This document shows, piece by piece, positions 32,049 through 40,932 of a stretch of DNA of 64,000 bases. The notes under the pieces are model-generated. The model saw nothing but the letters and a program-made list of their open reading frames with translations. It was not told the DNA's origin and made no database searches. A program made the translations under genes and the position numbers. The stretch comes from Candidatus Rokuibacteriota bacterium. GTDB lineage: Bacteria; Methylomirabilota; Methylomirabilia; Rokubacteriales; CSP1-6. Location: assembly GCA_003220265.1 (NCBI GenBank), contig QHRW01000106.1, forward strand, positions 62,001-126,000, given 5' to 3'. The stretch's first letter is position 1, and each line of letters begins with the position of its first letter.

Positions 32049-32339
32049 ATGGTGATTGCCAGCGTGACAGAGCGCCGCAGCCATCCCCGTACCGAGGTGT
32101 CGTGGCCGGTCCGGATGTGGATCGACGACGACATGCTGATCGGCCGCGCGATCGACATCAGCGAGCAGGGTCTGTGCGTGATCACCGCCCCGACCGACGC
32201 CCTCAAGCGTGGCGTCTGCTATCGCATCGACGTGGTCGTCGACGCCCAGAACCAGTTCTCCTGCCAGGGCGAGGTGCGTCACGTGACGTCCTCGCTCGTC
32301 GGCCTCCGCACCGTCGAGCGCCTGAAGCTGACCGACTAA
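32049..32339 (+). CDS. PilZ domain protein
   Basis: This 96-residue protein is one PilZ domain with both c-di-GMP-binding elements: RSHPR (RxxxR) at the N-terminus and DISEQG (D/NxSxxG) about 30 residues later. It should therefore bind c-di-GMP and act as a small adaptor. AAAGGAG upstream supports the ATG. It stands alone and has no effector domain. A second PilZ gene is found at 58094. Confidence 0.9.
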   Translation: MVIASVTERRSHPRTEVSWPVRMWIDDDMLIGRAIDISEQGLCVITAPTDALKRGVCYRIDVVVDAQNQFSCQGEVRHVTSSLVGLRTVERLKLTD

Positions 32340-32362
32340 TCGAAGTAGAAGTAATCGAGGAG

Positions 32363-32430
32363 TGGCCCGGCTCCGCCGGGCCGCTCCGAACCTCCAAAGG
32401 GGGGCTTGGGGGGCCCTTCTAGGCCCCCCA
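32363..32430 (-). repeat. Dispersed repeat copy, minus orientation
   Basis: GGCCCGGC-TCC-GCCGGGCC (8-bp stem) and GGGGGGCC-CTTCTA-GGCCCCCC (8-bp stem) are separated by GCTCCGAACCTCC. This is the two-hairpin order read from the other strand. It lies between the convergent PilZ and cupin genes and may serve as terminator for both. Confidence 0.85.
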
Positions 32431-32435
32431 TCTCA

Positions 32436-32774
32436 CTACGCCCCCCATCTGACAAAGTCATATTCGCCGATGCCCTGCAGCACCAGGAACGTCGCGGAAG
32501 TCTGCCCGGCGTTGGTGACCAGGTGCGGGCGGCCCGGCCGCACGGCATACGTGTGGCCCGGGGCCAGCCGCACCTCTTCCTTCGGATCGCGCAGGAAGAG
32601 CCGGATCTCGCCCACCAGCACGTAGAAGGTGTCCTGCACGTTGGTGTGGTAGTGCCACGGCACCTGCTGCGTGGAAGAGATCTGCAGCTCGCTGATCCGG
32701 AAGCCCGGCCGCTCGGCATGCCGCGCCCGGCGCTCGACCTCGTAGAGATGGCTCGCGTCCTTCACGCCCTGCAT
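32436..32774 (-). CDS. Single-domain cupin protein
   Basis: This 112-residue cupin-2 protein has the metal motif 1 VPWHYHTNVQDTFYVLVGE (HxH...E) and motif 2 PGRPHLVTNAG. It probably binds a metal and either isomerises or dioxygenates a small molecule, or acts as a sensor; nothing narrows this down. The start at 32774 is the first Met. It follows the EamA transporter gene by 13 bp, which suggests joint transcription. Confidence 0.85.
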   Translation of the reverse strand: MQGVKDASHLYEVERRARHAERPGFRISELQISSTQQVPWHYHTNVQDTFYVLVGEIRLFLRDPKEEVRLAPGHTYAVRPGRPHLVTNAGQTSATFLVLQGIGEYDFVRWGA

Positions 32775-32787
32775 CGCGGACCTCCCT

Positions 32788-33729
32788 TCACGACGACGGG
32801 CTCAGTATGACCGACGGCTCGCGGGGCGCCAAGACGATGACCGCCAGGCCTGCCAGCACGAGCGCCATGCCGGCCAGCCGCAGTGGCCCGAAGCGCTCGC
32901 CGAAGGCCAGCGACGAGGACACCGCCCCCACGAACGGCACCAGCAGCGCGAACGGCGTGACGGTCGCCGTCGTGTAGCGGCGCAGCAGCGCGCCCCACAG
33001 CGCATAGGCCAGCACGGTGGCGACGAGACCCAGAAAGGCCGCGGAGAGCAACCCGGCCGCCGGCGCGCGCGTGAGCGCGCGCGGCAGCGCGAGAGGACCG
33101 TCGAGCGCCATCGAGAGGGCCAGCGCCGGCAGCGGCGGCACCAGGCTGAGCCAGGCCATCAGGCTCGTCGTGTCGGCCGGCCCCAGGCGCTTGAGGAGCA
33201 CGTTGCCGACGGCGAAGCTCACCGGCGAGACCAGCGTGAGGAGGAATCCGGCCAGCGCGAGCTCGCCGCCGACCGAGAGGCCGATCAGCGCCAGCCCGGA
33301 GAGCGCCACCGCGGAGCCGAGCCACTGGCGTGCCGTGGGGCGCTCGCCGAGCGCGAGCGCGGCGAACACGATGGTGAAGAGCGCCTGCGTCTGCACGACC
33401 ACCGAGGCCAGCCCGGGCGGCATGCCGTGCGCGATGCCGAAGAACTGGAAGATGAACTGGCCCGCGAAGAGCGTGAGGCCGACGGGGATCAGCGCCGACC
33501 ACGGCAGCGCCGGGCTCGGCAGCACCAGCGCCGGCAGCGCGGCCACGCTGAAGCGCAGCGTCACCAGCTGGGGCGGCGAGAAGGCGTCGAGGCCGATCCG
33601 GGTGGCGACGAACGAGACACCCCAGATCACCGCCACCAGGACGGCGAGGACGACGTGGCGCGGGCGCAGCGCTGTGGCCTCCTTGACGGCGGGTGGCTTC
33701 CTGTAGCACGCGGCCGCGGGGAGTGTCAA
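32788..33729 (-). CDS. EamA/DMT family transporter
   Basis: This inner-membrane exporter has ten helices in two EamA repeats (first begins VVLAVLVAVIWGVSFVATRI; second begins GFLLTLVSPVSFAVGNVLLK). DMT members export amino acids or metabolites. The start is uncertain. A TTG at 33729 gives 313 residues but has no ribosome site, and TTGACA there could itself be a -35. A CTG at 33669 lies 8 bp after AAGGAGG and begins right at the first helix, so it may be the true start (293 aa). Confidence 0.88.
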   Translation of the reverse strand: MTLPAAACYRKPPAVKEATALRPRHVVLAVLVAVIWGVSFVATRIGLDAFSPPQLVTLRFSVAALPALVLPSPALPWSALIPVGLTLFAGQFIFQFFGIAHGMPPGLASVVVQTQALFTIVFAALALGERPTARQWLGSAVALSGLALIGLSVGGELALAGFLLTLVSPVSFAVGNVLLKRLGPADTTSLMAWLSLVPPLPALALSMALDGPLALPRALTRAPAAGLLSAAFLGLVATVLAYALWGALLRRYTTATVTPFALLVPFVGAVSSSLAFGERFGPLRLAGMALVLAGLAVIVLAPREPSVILSPSS

Positions 33730-33805
33730 CGCGCACGTCGGGAAAACCCCGACGCGCGCGCAACACGACGGTGTTCCGTTCCTTGCTTGCTACAATCGCG
33801 TCGTC

Positions 33806-34489
33806 ATGAGCGGTTCGGGCCTCGGACGCATCCTGATCGTCGACGACGAGCAAACGGTGCGGGACGTGCTCGCGGAGTACTTCACGGAGCAGGGGTACGC
33901 CGTGGGCACCGCGGAGAGCGGCCTGGACGCGCTCAAGGTCCTGGAGACCTTCCGGCCCGATCTCGTCCTGCTCGACATCCGCATGCCCGGCATCGACGGC
34001 GTCGAGACGCTGCGGCGCCTGCGCGAGGTGGCCCCGGCAGTATCCGTCATCATGGTGACGGCCAACGAGGACGTCGCGCTCGCGCGCGACACGCTCAAGA
34101 TCGGCGCGCTCGACTACGTCTCCAAGCCGTTCGACTTCGCATATCTCGAGCAGTCCGTCATGGCCGGCCTCGTCAACGCGGGCGCCCGACGTCCGGGCCA
34201 GGCGACGCCCGCCACCCACGAGCCGTTGCCGGCCCTGGCCCAGGTCACCTTCCGGATCGTGCGCGGCATGGCCGAGGCGGCGCTCCGCTCGACCGGTGTG
34301 CGACTGGAAGATGCGACGCTGCGGGCGGCGCGTGAGGCGGCGGCCGGGCATACCGAGGCGGCGCGCGCGGCGCTGGCCGAGGTGGAGCTGTTACTGACCG
34401 TCGCCGCCGGCCTGGGCGACCTCACCGGCGCCGATCTCTCGCAGGTGCAGGAGGCGGTGACGACAGCGCGCGAGGCCCTGGGCGGCTGA
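33806..34489 (+). CDS. Response regulator with helical output domain
   Basis: The N-terminal receiver (residues about 8-122) has the acidic pair ILIVDDEQT, phospho-acceptor LVLLDIRMPGIDG, Thr in VIMVTANED and Lys in YVSKPFDF. The remaining 100 residues are Ala- and Glu-rich helices (REAAAGHTEAARAALAEVEL) without a DNA-binding or enzymatic signature. It may act through protein contacts. A TACAAT at 33791 could be its -10. No histidine kinase gene is adjacent. Confidence 0.9.
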   Translation: MSGSGLGRILIVDDEQTVRDVLAEYFTEQGYAVGTAESGLDALKVLETFRPDLVLLDIRMPGIDGVETLRRLREVAPAVSVIMVTANEDVALARDTLKIGALDYVSKPFDFAYLEQSVMAGLVNAGARRPGQATPATHEPLPALAQVTFRIVRGMAEAALRSTGVRLEDATLRAAREAAAGHTEAARAALAEVELLLTVAAGLGDLTGADLSQVQEAVTTAREALGG

Positions 34490-34503
34490 CCCCTCCGCGC
34501 CGC

Positions 34504-34929
34504 TCAGCGGCGCGCGAGCCCCCACGCCCACGCGAAGGCGCCCACCAGCGAGGGCAGCACCACCAGCGAGTGCAAGAGCGCGGCGACGGCGTTGTTGGCC
34601 GTGTCGTGGGAGTACTGCAGGCCCGTCACCCCCAGCACCGACGCGATGAGCGTGATGAACCAGTTGGCCCAGGCGGGCACGATCACCAACCAGGCCAGCC
34701 GCCGGCGCCCGATCTCGCCGTAGTGCAGCATGTCGAGGGTGGTGGCGACGAGGACGAGCCACATCCCGCCGAGGAGCGCGTTGAGGTGCGCGGACAGGGC
34801 CAGGCGCGGCAGCCCGACGGCCACGCGCTCGGTGAGGACGGCGGCCGCCCACAGCCCCGTCACCATGCCGATGGCGAACAGCCAGGCCCCGGAGGCGGCC
34901 AGGCGGCGTCGCAGAGGGTCGACGTCCAC
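34504..34929 (-). CDS. Four-helix membrane protein, hydroxylaminobenzene mutase-like
   Basis: This 141-residue protein has four hydrophobic helices and the segment LALSAHLNALLGGMWLVLVA, which is reminiscent of the hydroxylaminobenzene mutase / styrene-oxide isomerase membrane family. Whether it is an enzyme cannot be decided. The GTG start overlaps the ppk1 stop by one base (TAGTG), so it is the terminal gene of the polyphosphate block. Confidence 0.65.
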   Translation of the reverse strand: MDVDPLRRRLAASGAWLFAIGMVTGLWAAAVLTERVAVGLPRLALSAHLNALLGGMWLVLVATTLDMLHYGEIGRRRLAWLVIVPAWANWFITLIASVLGVTGLQYSHDTANNAVAALLHSLVVLPSLVGAFAWAWGLARR

Positions 34930-36989
34930 TACGCGAAGATACCGCCGGCCCCGCTCACCTCCCACAGATTCTCTTGCGAGCGCAGGGGCGGCCTCCCGTC
35001 GGCGCGGACACGGGCCGAGGTGCCGTTGCCGAGCAGGCGCCGGGCCTTCACGGTGTCGGCGAGCTGGATGTTGAGGATCTCGCGCACCTGCGCCTGCAGC
35101 GCCGGCTCCAGCACGGGAAAGGCGATCTCGACACGGCGGTCGAGATTGCGCGGCATCCAGTCGGCCGAGGCCAGCAGGTATTCCGGCGAGCCCGCGTTCT
35201 CGAAGTAGAAGATGCGGGCGTGCTCGAGGTAGCGGTCGATGATCGAGATCACGCGGATGTTGTCGGACAGCCCGGGCACCTCCGGGCGCAGGCAGCAGAT
35301 GCCGCGCACGATGAGGTCGATCTGCACGCCGGCGGCGCCCGCCGCGTACAGCTCCTCGATCAGCTTGCGATCTAGCAGGCTGTTCATCTTGGCGATGATG
35401 CGCGCCGGCCGGCCGGCCTTGGCCCGCGAGGCCTCACGCCGGATGCGCTCGGCCAGCTCATCGCGCAGGTCCGTGGGCGCCACCAGCAGGTGATGGAAGC
35501 CGCGCGGCCGCGTGTAGCCGGTGAGCAGGTTGAACAGCTCGGTCAGGTCCTCGCCGAACGAGTCACGGGCCGTGAACAGCCCGAGGTCGCTGTAGACGCC
35601 GCCCGTGCGGACGTTGTAGTTGCCGGTCGCCAGGTGGCAGTACCGCCGGATGCCGTCGCTGTCCTGGCGCACGATCAGGCAGGCCTTGCAGTGGGTCTTG
35701 AAGCCCACCATGCCGTAGACGACGTGCGCCCCCACTTCTTCCAGCGCGCGCGCCCATCGGATGTTGGCCTCCTCGTCGAAGCGCGCTTGCAGCTCGACGA
35801 GCACGGCGACTTCCTTGCCGTTCTCCACGGCGGTGTGCAGGGCGTGGGCGATGGGCGAGGCCGGGCTCACCCGGTAGAGCGTCATCTTGATGGCCAGCAC
35901 CTTGGGATCGACGGCGGCGTCGCGCACGAAGCGCGTGACGGCGTCGAAGGTCTGGTAGGGATGGTGCACCAGCACGTCGCGCGCGCGGATGGCGCTCCAG
36001 ATGTCGGGCGCGCTCTCGAAGGCCGGCACCGGATGGCCGGGCTGCGGCTTGTCTTTCAGCCGCGGCACGTCGAGCGAGCTGTAGAGCTGGAGCAGGTCGG
36101 AGAACGCGGTGAAGCCCTCGCTCTCGTAGAGATCCTCCGGCTGCAGCTCGAGCTCCTCCATCAGGGTCGAGAGGATCTCGGCCGGCAGGTCGGCGTCGTA
36201 CTGCAGGCGCACGGCGGTGCCGAGCCGGCGGTCGCGCAGGCTCTCCTCGACGCTCGTCAGCAGGTCGACCGGCCGCCCGCGCATCTGGATGTCGGCGTCG
36301 CGCGTCACGCGGATGGCGTGCGTGGAGAGGATGTCGTAGCCGGTGTAGAGGCTCGGCAGCATGAGGCGGATCACGTCCTCCTGCAGCACGAACACGTGAC
36401 GGCCGTGCGGGTCCGGCAGCGGCACGAAGCGCGGCAGCACCTGGGCCGGGATGTGGATCACGGCCAGCGAGCTCTGCGGCAACGCCGAGGGCGCCGCCGG
36501 CCGGATGGAGGCGACCAGACACATCGAGCGATTGCCGAGGTACGGGAACGGATGGCCGGGATCGACCGCCAGCGGCGTCAGCACCGGCAGCACCGTCCGG
36601 CGGAAGTACTCCTCGAGGAACCGCTCCTGGTCGCCGCTGAGGTCCTTGGGCCGCATGAGGACGATGCCCTCGGCAGCCAGCAGCGGCTGGATCTCCTGCA
36701 GGAACGTGCGGTGCTGCTCGTCCGCGAGCTGGTGTACGCGCCCGCCCACCGCCGCCATCGTCTCGGCCGCCGTCAGCTCGTCGGGGCCCGAGGTCGGCTC
36801 GCCGGCGTGCATGCGGCGCTTGAGCGTCGCCACGCGCACCATGAAGAACTCGTCCAGGTTCGAGCTGAAGATGGCCAGGAACTTCACCCGCTCGAGCAGC
36901 GGGACGGTCGGATCCTGCGCCTCCTCCAGCACACGCCGATTGAACTCCAGCCAGGACAGCTCGCGATTGAGGAACACGTTCGAATTCAT
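34929..36989 (-). CDS. ppk1: Polyphosphate kinase 1
   Basis: PPK1 (686 aa) makes inorganic polyphosphate from ATP reversibly. The N-terminus FLNRELSWLEFNRRVLEEAQ, SSNLDEFFMVRVATLKRR and the two active-site regions FKTHCKACLIVRQ and RYCHLATGNYNVRTG (phospho-accepting His) are intact, followed by MNSLLDRKLIEELY and the C-terminal LRPEVPGLSDNIRVISIIDR. The ATG at 36989 overlaps the stop of the exopolyphosphatase-type gene (ATGA). Synthesis and breakdown genes are thus in one operon. Confidence 0.97.
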   Translation of the reverse strand: MNSNVFLNRELSWLEFNRRVLEEAQDPTVPLLERVKFLAIFSSNLDEFFMVRVATLKRRMHAGEPTSGPDELTAAETMAAVGGRVHQLADEQHRTFLQEIQPLLAAEGIVLMRPKDLSGDQERFLEEYFRRTVLPVLTPLAVDPGHPFPYLGNRSMCLVASIRPAAPSALPQSSLAVIHIPAQVLPRFVPLPDPHGRHVFVLQEDVIRLMLPSLYTGYDILSTHAIRVTRDADIQMRGRPVDLLTSVEESLRDRRLGTAVRLQYDADLPAEILSTLMEELELQPEDLYESEGFTAFSDLLQLYSSLDVPRLKDKPQPGHPVPAFESAPDIWSAIRARDVLVHHPYQTFDAVTRFVRDAAVDPKVLAIKMTLYRVSPASPIAHALHTAVENGKEVAVLVELQARFDEEANIRWARALEEVGAHVVYGMVGFKTHCKACLIVRQDSDGIRRYCHLATGNYNVRTGGVYSDLGLFTARDSFGEDLTELFNLLTGYTRPRGFHHLLVAPTDLRDELAERIRREASRAKAGRPARIIAKMNSLLDRKLIEELYAAGAAGVQIDLIVRGICCLRPEVPGLSDNIRVISIIDRYLEHARIFYFENAGSPEYLLASADWMPRNLDRRVEIAFPVLEPALQAQVREILNIQLADTVKARRLLGNGTSARVRADGRPPLRSQENLWEVSGAGGIFA

Positions 36990-37939
36990 GTCAGCCCTGA
37001 GCCGTTGAAGGTCTCGTGCAGGAGAATGCCGTCGCGCACGCCGCGCGTACACACGATCAGCGTCAGGTAGCCGCCGAAGATCATCAGCTCCTCGATCACG
37101 ATGGCGCCGGCCAGGATGATGTCCGCCCGCTCGCTCTTGAGCCCTCGCAGCGTGCGCCGCTTGCGCGGGGAAGCCCGCTCCAGCCGCTCGCGCACCGCGG
37201 TGACGTCCGACTGCGACAGGTGCAGGCCGTGGCGGTCCTTGCGGTCGTCGCGGTTCACGCGCCGGTGGATCGCGGCCAGCGTGCGCACGGTGCCACCCAG
37301 CCCCACCATCACGTCGCCCCGCTCGGCCGGCGGCAGCGCTTCCATCAGCTGCTCGCGCACCGCCTGGCGCAGCGCCCGCAGCTCGCGCGGGCGCGGCGGG
37401 TCGTGGCGCAGGTAGCGCCGCGTGGCGCGCACCGCCCCCAGCGGCAGGCTGACGGCGTTCACCACGCGTCGGTCCCGCACGCGACTGAGCTGCAGGCTGG
37501 CGCCGCCGAGATCGGCCACCAGCGCATGGTCGAAGTCCAGGCTGCGCAGCGCCGCCTGGGCGCCCAGGAGCGCCTCATCGTGCGCGCTCAGCACCTGCAC
37601 CTCGATTCCCTCGCGGTAGCGCAGCGGCCCCAGCAGCCGCTCGCGGTTGCGGGCGTCGCGCACCGCCGAGGTGGCCACGGCCACCACGCGCGGCCCGCGC
37701 CCCACCGTGCGGTGCTCGGCGAAGAAGCGATGGACGGCACGCAGGGTGTCGTCGATGGCCGCCCGCGGCAGGGTGCCGGGCGCCCCGTCGCCCAGGCGCG
37801 TCCGCACACGCTCCTCCACCAGCACGCGATAGCCCTTCTCGGGCTTCACTTTCGCCAGCAGGAAGCGGACGGCGTTGGAGCCGAGATCGACGATGGCCAC
37901 GAGCTCTCCTCGGCGCGCATCGTGTCGCTTCCTTCCCAT
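36986..37939 (-). CDS. ppx: Ppx/GppA-family exopolyphosphatase
   Basis: This 317-residue Ppx/GppA protein has the two actin-like ATPase loops AIVDLGSNAVRFLLAKV and ALVADLGGASLQLSRV and the middle VVAVATSAVRDARNRERLL. It lacks the long C-terminal HD-type region of E. coli Ppx, so it is of the short type; it may degrade polyphosphate or pppGpp. It lies directly upstream of ppk1 with an ATGA overlap, which favours polyphosphate. Confidence 0.92.
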   Translation of the reverse strand: MGRKRHDARRGELVAIVDLGSNAVRFLLAKVKPEKGYRVLVEERVRTRLGDGAPGTLPRAAIDDTLRAVHRFFAEHRTVGRGPRVVAVATSAVRDARNRERLLGPLRYREGIEVQVLSAHDEALLGAQAALRSLDFDHALVADLGGASLQLSRVRDRRVVNAVSLPLGAVRATRRYLRHDPPRPRELRALRQAVREQLMEALPPAERGDVMVGLGGTVRTLAAIHRRVNRDDRKDRHGLHLSQSDVTAVRERLERASPRKRRTLRGLKSERADIILAGAIVIEELMIFGGYLTLIVCTRGVRDGILLHETFNGSGLT

Positions 37940-37977
37940 CAGCTCAGCTTACGCGCGTGGTTCGCCGACGCCGCCGA

Positions 37978-38709
37978 TCACTCCCGCCAGAGCGCGACCC
38001 CGCCCGCCAGGCCCGCCGAGTTGTCCACGATGGTCACGTCGGGGTCGAGCTCGAAGTCGATCTTCTTGGCGTTGCCGCCGCCGATGTAGAGGTGATCGAA
38101 GTTGGTCAGCGTGCGCAGGTTGTCGATGGCCTTCCGCATCCGCTTGTTCCACTTCTTCTTGCCGACCTCCTTGCGGGCCGCGTTGCCGAGCTGCTCGTCG
38201 TACGTCTCGCCCTTGCGGAAGGGATGGTGCGAGAGCTCCATGTGGGGGCCCAGGCGGCCGTCCAGGTAGAGGCCGGTGCCGAACCCGGTGCCCAGCGTGA
38301 TGACCACTTCCACGCCCTTGCCGGCGATGACGGCCAGGCCCTGCACGTCGGCGTCGTTGGCCACGCGCGTCGGCTTGCCGAGCGCCTTGCCCAGCGCACC
38401 GGCCAGGTCGAACCCCTTCCAGCCCTTGTTGTCCAGGTTGGGCGCGGTCAGCACGCGGCCCTCGCGGACGACGCCCGGGAAGCCGACCGAGACGCGGTCG
38501 TAGGCGCCGAGCGGCTGCACCAGCTGCACCAGGGCCTGCACGATCTCCTTGGGCGGGGCGCCGACCGGTGTGTCCACCCGGGCGCGATCGGTGAGGAGCC
38601 GGCCGGACTCGTCGACGATCGAGGCCTTGAGGCCGGTGCCGCCCACGTCGATCGCCAGCGTGCGGGTGCGGCCGATGCTCGGGACCTCGGCGGATTGTGC
38701 GTGCGCCAT
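37978..38709 (-). CDS. ppgK: ROK-family polyphosphate glucokinase-like
   Basis: This 243-residue ROK kinase has phosphate-1 TLAIDVGGTGLKASIVD, a catalytic NDADVQGLAV with Asp, TLGTGFGTGLYLDG and the PpgK-like segment ARKEVGKKKWNKRMRKAIDN, a basic region implicated in polyphosphate-type phosphate donors. It is encoded just upstream of ppx and ppk1, so polyphosphate-driven phosphorylation of glucose is likely. AGGAGG upstream supports the ATG. ATP use cannot be ruled out. Confidence 0.85.
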   Translation of the reverse strand: MAHAQSAEVPSIGRTRTLAIDVGGTGLKASIVDESGRLLTDRARVDTPVGAPPKEIVQALVQLVQPLGAYDRVSVGFPGVVREGRVLTAPNLDNKGWKGFDLAGALGKALGKPTRVANDADVQGLAVIAGKGVEVVITLGTGFGTGLYLDGRLGPHMELSHHPFRKGETYDEQLGNAARKEVGKKKWNKRMRKAIDNLRTLTNFDHLYIGGGNAKKIDFELDPDVTIVDNSAGLAGGVALWRE

Positions 38710-38800
38710 GGAGCGCCTCCTTCACGGACGTGGGAACTCAGCCCTACAGCGGCGAGGGTGCGGATCGTACCACGAGGTCAGCGGGCGCGGGCAGGACGAA

Positions 38801-39295
38801 CTAGTCTTTGCCCAAACGCCTTAAGATTCGGGGCTTTAAGAACCAGACGAGCTGGCCGGCTGCCGCACCGTCGCCCGGGAGATCGACGAGCGCGGCGCCG
38901 CCCTTCTTGAACGCGAATCGCTCGGCCCGGCCGCTGCCGAGCAGCCGGGCGAGCACCTGGGAGAGCACCGGCTCGTGGCCCACCATCGCCACGGTGGCGT
39001 CCGAGGGCTGGCGCTTGAGGAGCGCGAGGATCGCCTCCGGTCCCCCGTGGCCCAGCGCGCGCTCCGGCCGCGGCTCGACCTTACCGAACGCGCGGGCGGC
39101 GATCTCGGCGGTCTCGGCGGCGCGCACGAGCGGGCTGGTGAGCAGGACGTCCGGGCGATCGACGATGCGGGCCAGGCCGCGGGCCGCGTCGTGGAAGCGC
39201 GCGCGACCGCGCGACGTCAGCGGGCGCTCGTCGTCCTCGACGCCGGGCGTTCCGCTGGCCACGGCGATGGCGTGCCGGATCAGCAGGAGCTTCAC
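38801..39295 (-). CDS. sixA: SixA-type phosphohistidine phosphatase
   Basis: This 164-residue histidine phosphatase begins with the RHA catalytic motif (LLLIRHAIAVAS) and has LTSRGRARFHDAAR, TSPLVRAAETAEIAA and VAMVGHEPVLSQVL with the second His. SixA proteins remove phosphate from phosphohistidine and are often found near ppk genes. The GTG at 39295 is the first codon of the conserved strand. It is the fourth gene of the polyphosphate block, in the same direction. Confidence 0.9.
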   Translation of the reverse strand: MKLLLIRHAIAVASGTPGVEDDERPLTSRGRARFHDAARGLARIVDRPDVLLTSPLVRAAETAEIAARAFGKVEPRPERALGHGGPEAILALLKRQPSDATVAMVGHEPVLSQVLARLLGSGRAERFAFKKGGAALVDLPGDGAAAGQLVWFLKPRILRRLGKD

Positions 39296-39343
39296 CGGGA
39301 CGCGATCAGACCACGAGGTCGTGCGCCCGGCAAGGCCCCTGGG

Positions 39344-39727
39344 TCAGATGCGGATCTCGCGCGGCTGCTCCTCGTCCTCGTCGGGGGAGGCGCTGCCGGT
39401 GTCGCTGTCCCGCAGATCTCGCAGCATCCGCTCGCCGTCTGCGTCGGCGATCAGCAGGCGGACGAGGAGCTTCTCGCCCATCACGCGGGCGTCGGTGAGC
39501 GCGATCAGCGTCGGCTTGAACGCGATCGTGTCGTTGATCACGCGATCCACGGCGGCCTGGAGCGCGGCCTTGACCGCGGCGAGGTCCTGGGCGTCGGGCA
39601 TCTCGAGCGCGGTGGTCACCTCGACCACATGCGCCGGCGCCGGCGTCGGTGCCACGACCGATCCGAGCACCAGCGCGCCGGCCACGGCGGCCCGCACGGT
39701 CTTGAAGAGCGAGGTCCTGACGACCAT
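39344..39727 (-). CDS. Secreted or periplasmic protein of unknown function
   Basis: This 127-residue protein has a signal-like N-terminus (AAVAGALVLGSVVAPTPAPA), a helix-strand domain (AVKAALQAAVDRVINDTIAF) and an acidic C-terminal tail (SASPDEDEEQPREI). AAGGGGG upstream supports the ATG at 39727. No family is recognised. It is read in the same direction as sixA, 48 bp upstream. Confidence 0.6.
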   Translation of the reverse strand: MVVRTSLFKTVRAAVAGALVLGSVVAPTPAPAHVVEVTTALEMPDAQDLAAVKAALQAAVDRVINDTIAFKPTLIALTDARVMGEKLLVRLLIADADGERMLRDLRDSDTGSASPDEDEEQPREIRI

Positions 39728-39842
39728 GACTGCCCCCTTCACATTGCTTCAGCGTCGTGCAGTCAGGTAGTGCAAGCCCGGGGCCACGGACGTCGCGCCG
39801 CTCGACTTGACACCGCCCCCGGTCGTCCCGAGGATGGGCCGC

Positions 39843-40724
39843 ATGGCGTTGCGCATCGCGACCTGGAACGTCAACTCGCTGCGCGCCCGCCTGGACAAGG
39901 TCACGTGGTGGCTCGAGCGCGCGCGCCCCGACGTGCTGCTGATGCAGGAAACCAAGCTGACCGACGCGGATGCGCCGGCCGACGTGTTCGGCGCCGCCGG
40001 CTACGAGCTGGTGCACCACGGCGAGGGCCGCTGGAACGGCGTGGCGATCGCCAGCCGCGTCGGCGCCACCGACGTCCTCAGCAACTTCGGTGAGCCGCTG
40101 CGCCCACCGCGCACGCCGGACGTCGCCGACGACGAGCCGCTGGCCGAGGCGCGCATGGTGTCCGCGATCTGCGGCGGCGTGCGCGTCGTCAGCGTGTATG
40201 CGCCGAACGGCCGCGTCGTGGACTCGCCCTTCTATCACGCCAAGCTCGCGTGGTACGAGCGCCTCGCGCGCTGGCTCCGCGAGGCCGTCCAGCCGGCCGA
40301 CCCGCTGGTGATCGGCGGCGATTTCAACGTGGCGCCCGAGGACGCCGACGTGTGGGACCCGGCCGCCTGTCATGGCGGCACCCACGTTTCCGAGCCGGAG
40401 CGCCGGGCGTTGAGGAAGCTCTGCGAGTGGGGGCTCGTGGACTCCTATCGCCTGCACTGCAAGGAAGCGGGGCGCTACACGTGGTGGGACTATCGCGCGG
40501 GCAACTTCCACAAGAACTTCGGGATGCGCATCGACCATCTGCTGGTGAGCCGCCCCGTGGCCATGCGCGCCGTCGGCTGCGAGATCGACCGGGAGGCCCG
40601 CAAGGGCAAGCCCGTGCCCTCCGACCACGCCCCGCTGGTGCTCGACCTCGATCAGCCCGGGACGCCCTTCGACGCCGGCTGGGCCAGCGCCGACAGCCGC
40701 GTGGCGGCCCGCCGCGCGCGTTAG
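39843..40724 (+). CDS. xth: Exodeoxyribonuclease III
   Basis: This 293-residue ExoIII/AP endonuclease-family protein has the ordered motifs IATWNVNSLRARL, LLMQETKLTDADA (metal-binding Glu), VVSVYAPNGR, IGGDFNVAPEDADVW, DSYRLH, FGMRIDHLLVS and PSDHAPLVLDLD. It cuts DNA at abasic sites and trims 3' ends in base excision repair. A Met 9 bp upstream is also possible, but the family begins at MALRIATWN. Confidence 0.95.
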   Translation: MALRIATWNVNSLRARLDKVTWWLERARPDVLLMQETKLTDADAPADVFGAAGYELVHHGEGRWNGVAIASRVGATDVLSNFGEPLRPPRTPDVADDEPLAEARMVSAICGGVRVVSVYAPNGRVVDSPFYHAKLAWYERLARWLREAVQPADPLVIGGDFNVAPEDADVWDPAACHGGTHVSEPERRALRKLCEWGLVDSYRLHCKEAGRYTWWDYRAGNFHKNFGMRIDHLLVSRPVAMRAVGCEIDREARKGKPVPSDHAPLVLDLDQPGTPFDAGWASADSRVAARRAR

Positions 40725-40909
40725 CCCCAGCGCCTCCGCACGACGAAGCGCGCGTTGGCGGTGCTGCCCCTGGCGTGCGCCACCGCCATGTGGTCGAAAC
40801 CCGGCAGGCGCTGAAGGCGGGGCAGCAGCGCCGTGGAGCCGTGGGCGCCGTTCGAGATCGCGCAGCCACGCGAGCGATCGTCGTTGGACTCGACCGCGCC
40901 GTGCGCCAT
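40721..40909 (-). CDS. Small protein of unknown function, GC3-rich
   Basis: This 62-codon frame from the ATG at 40909 has over 90% G or C at third positions, like the real genes around it. It reads AHGAVESNDDRSRGCAISNG, then PRLQRLPGFDHMAVAHARG, ending FVVRRRWG. It lies 23 bp downstream of the DUF3291 gene and overlaps the xth stop by 4 bp on the other strand. No family is known to me, and no good ribosome site is seen. Confidence 0.5.
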   Translation of the reverse strand: MAHGAVESNDDRSRGCAISNGAHGSTALLPRLQRLPGFDHMAVAHARGSTANARFVVRRRWG

Positions 40910-40932
40910 CCGGCGGCGCACGGAGGCGCCCA

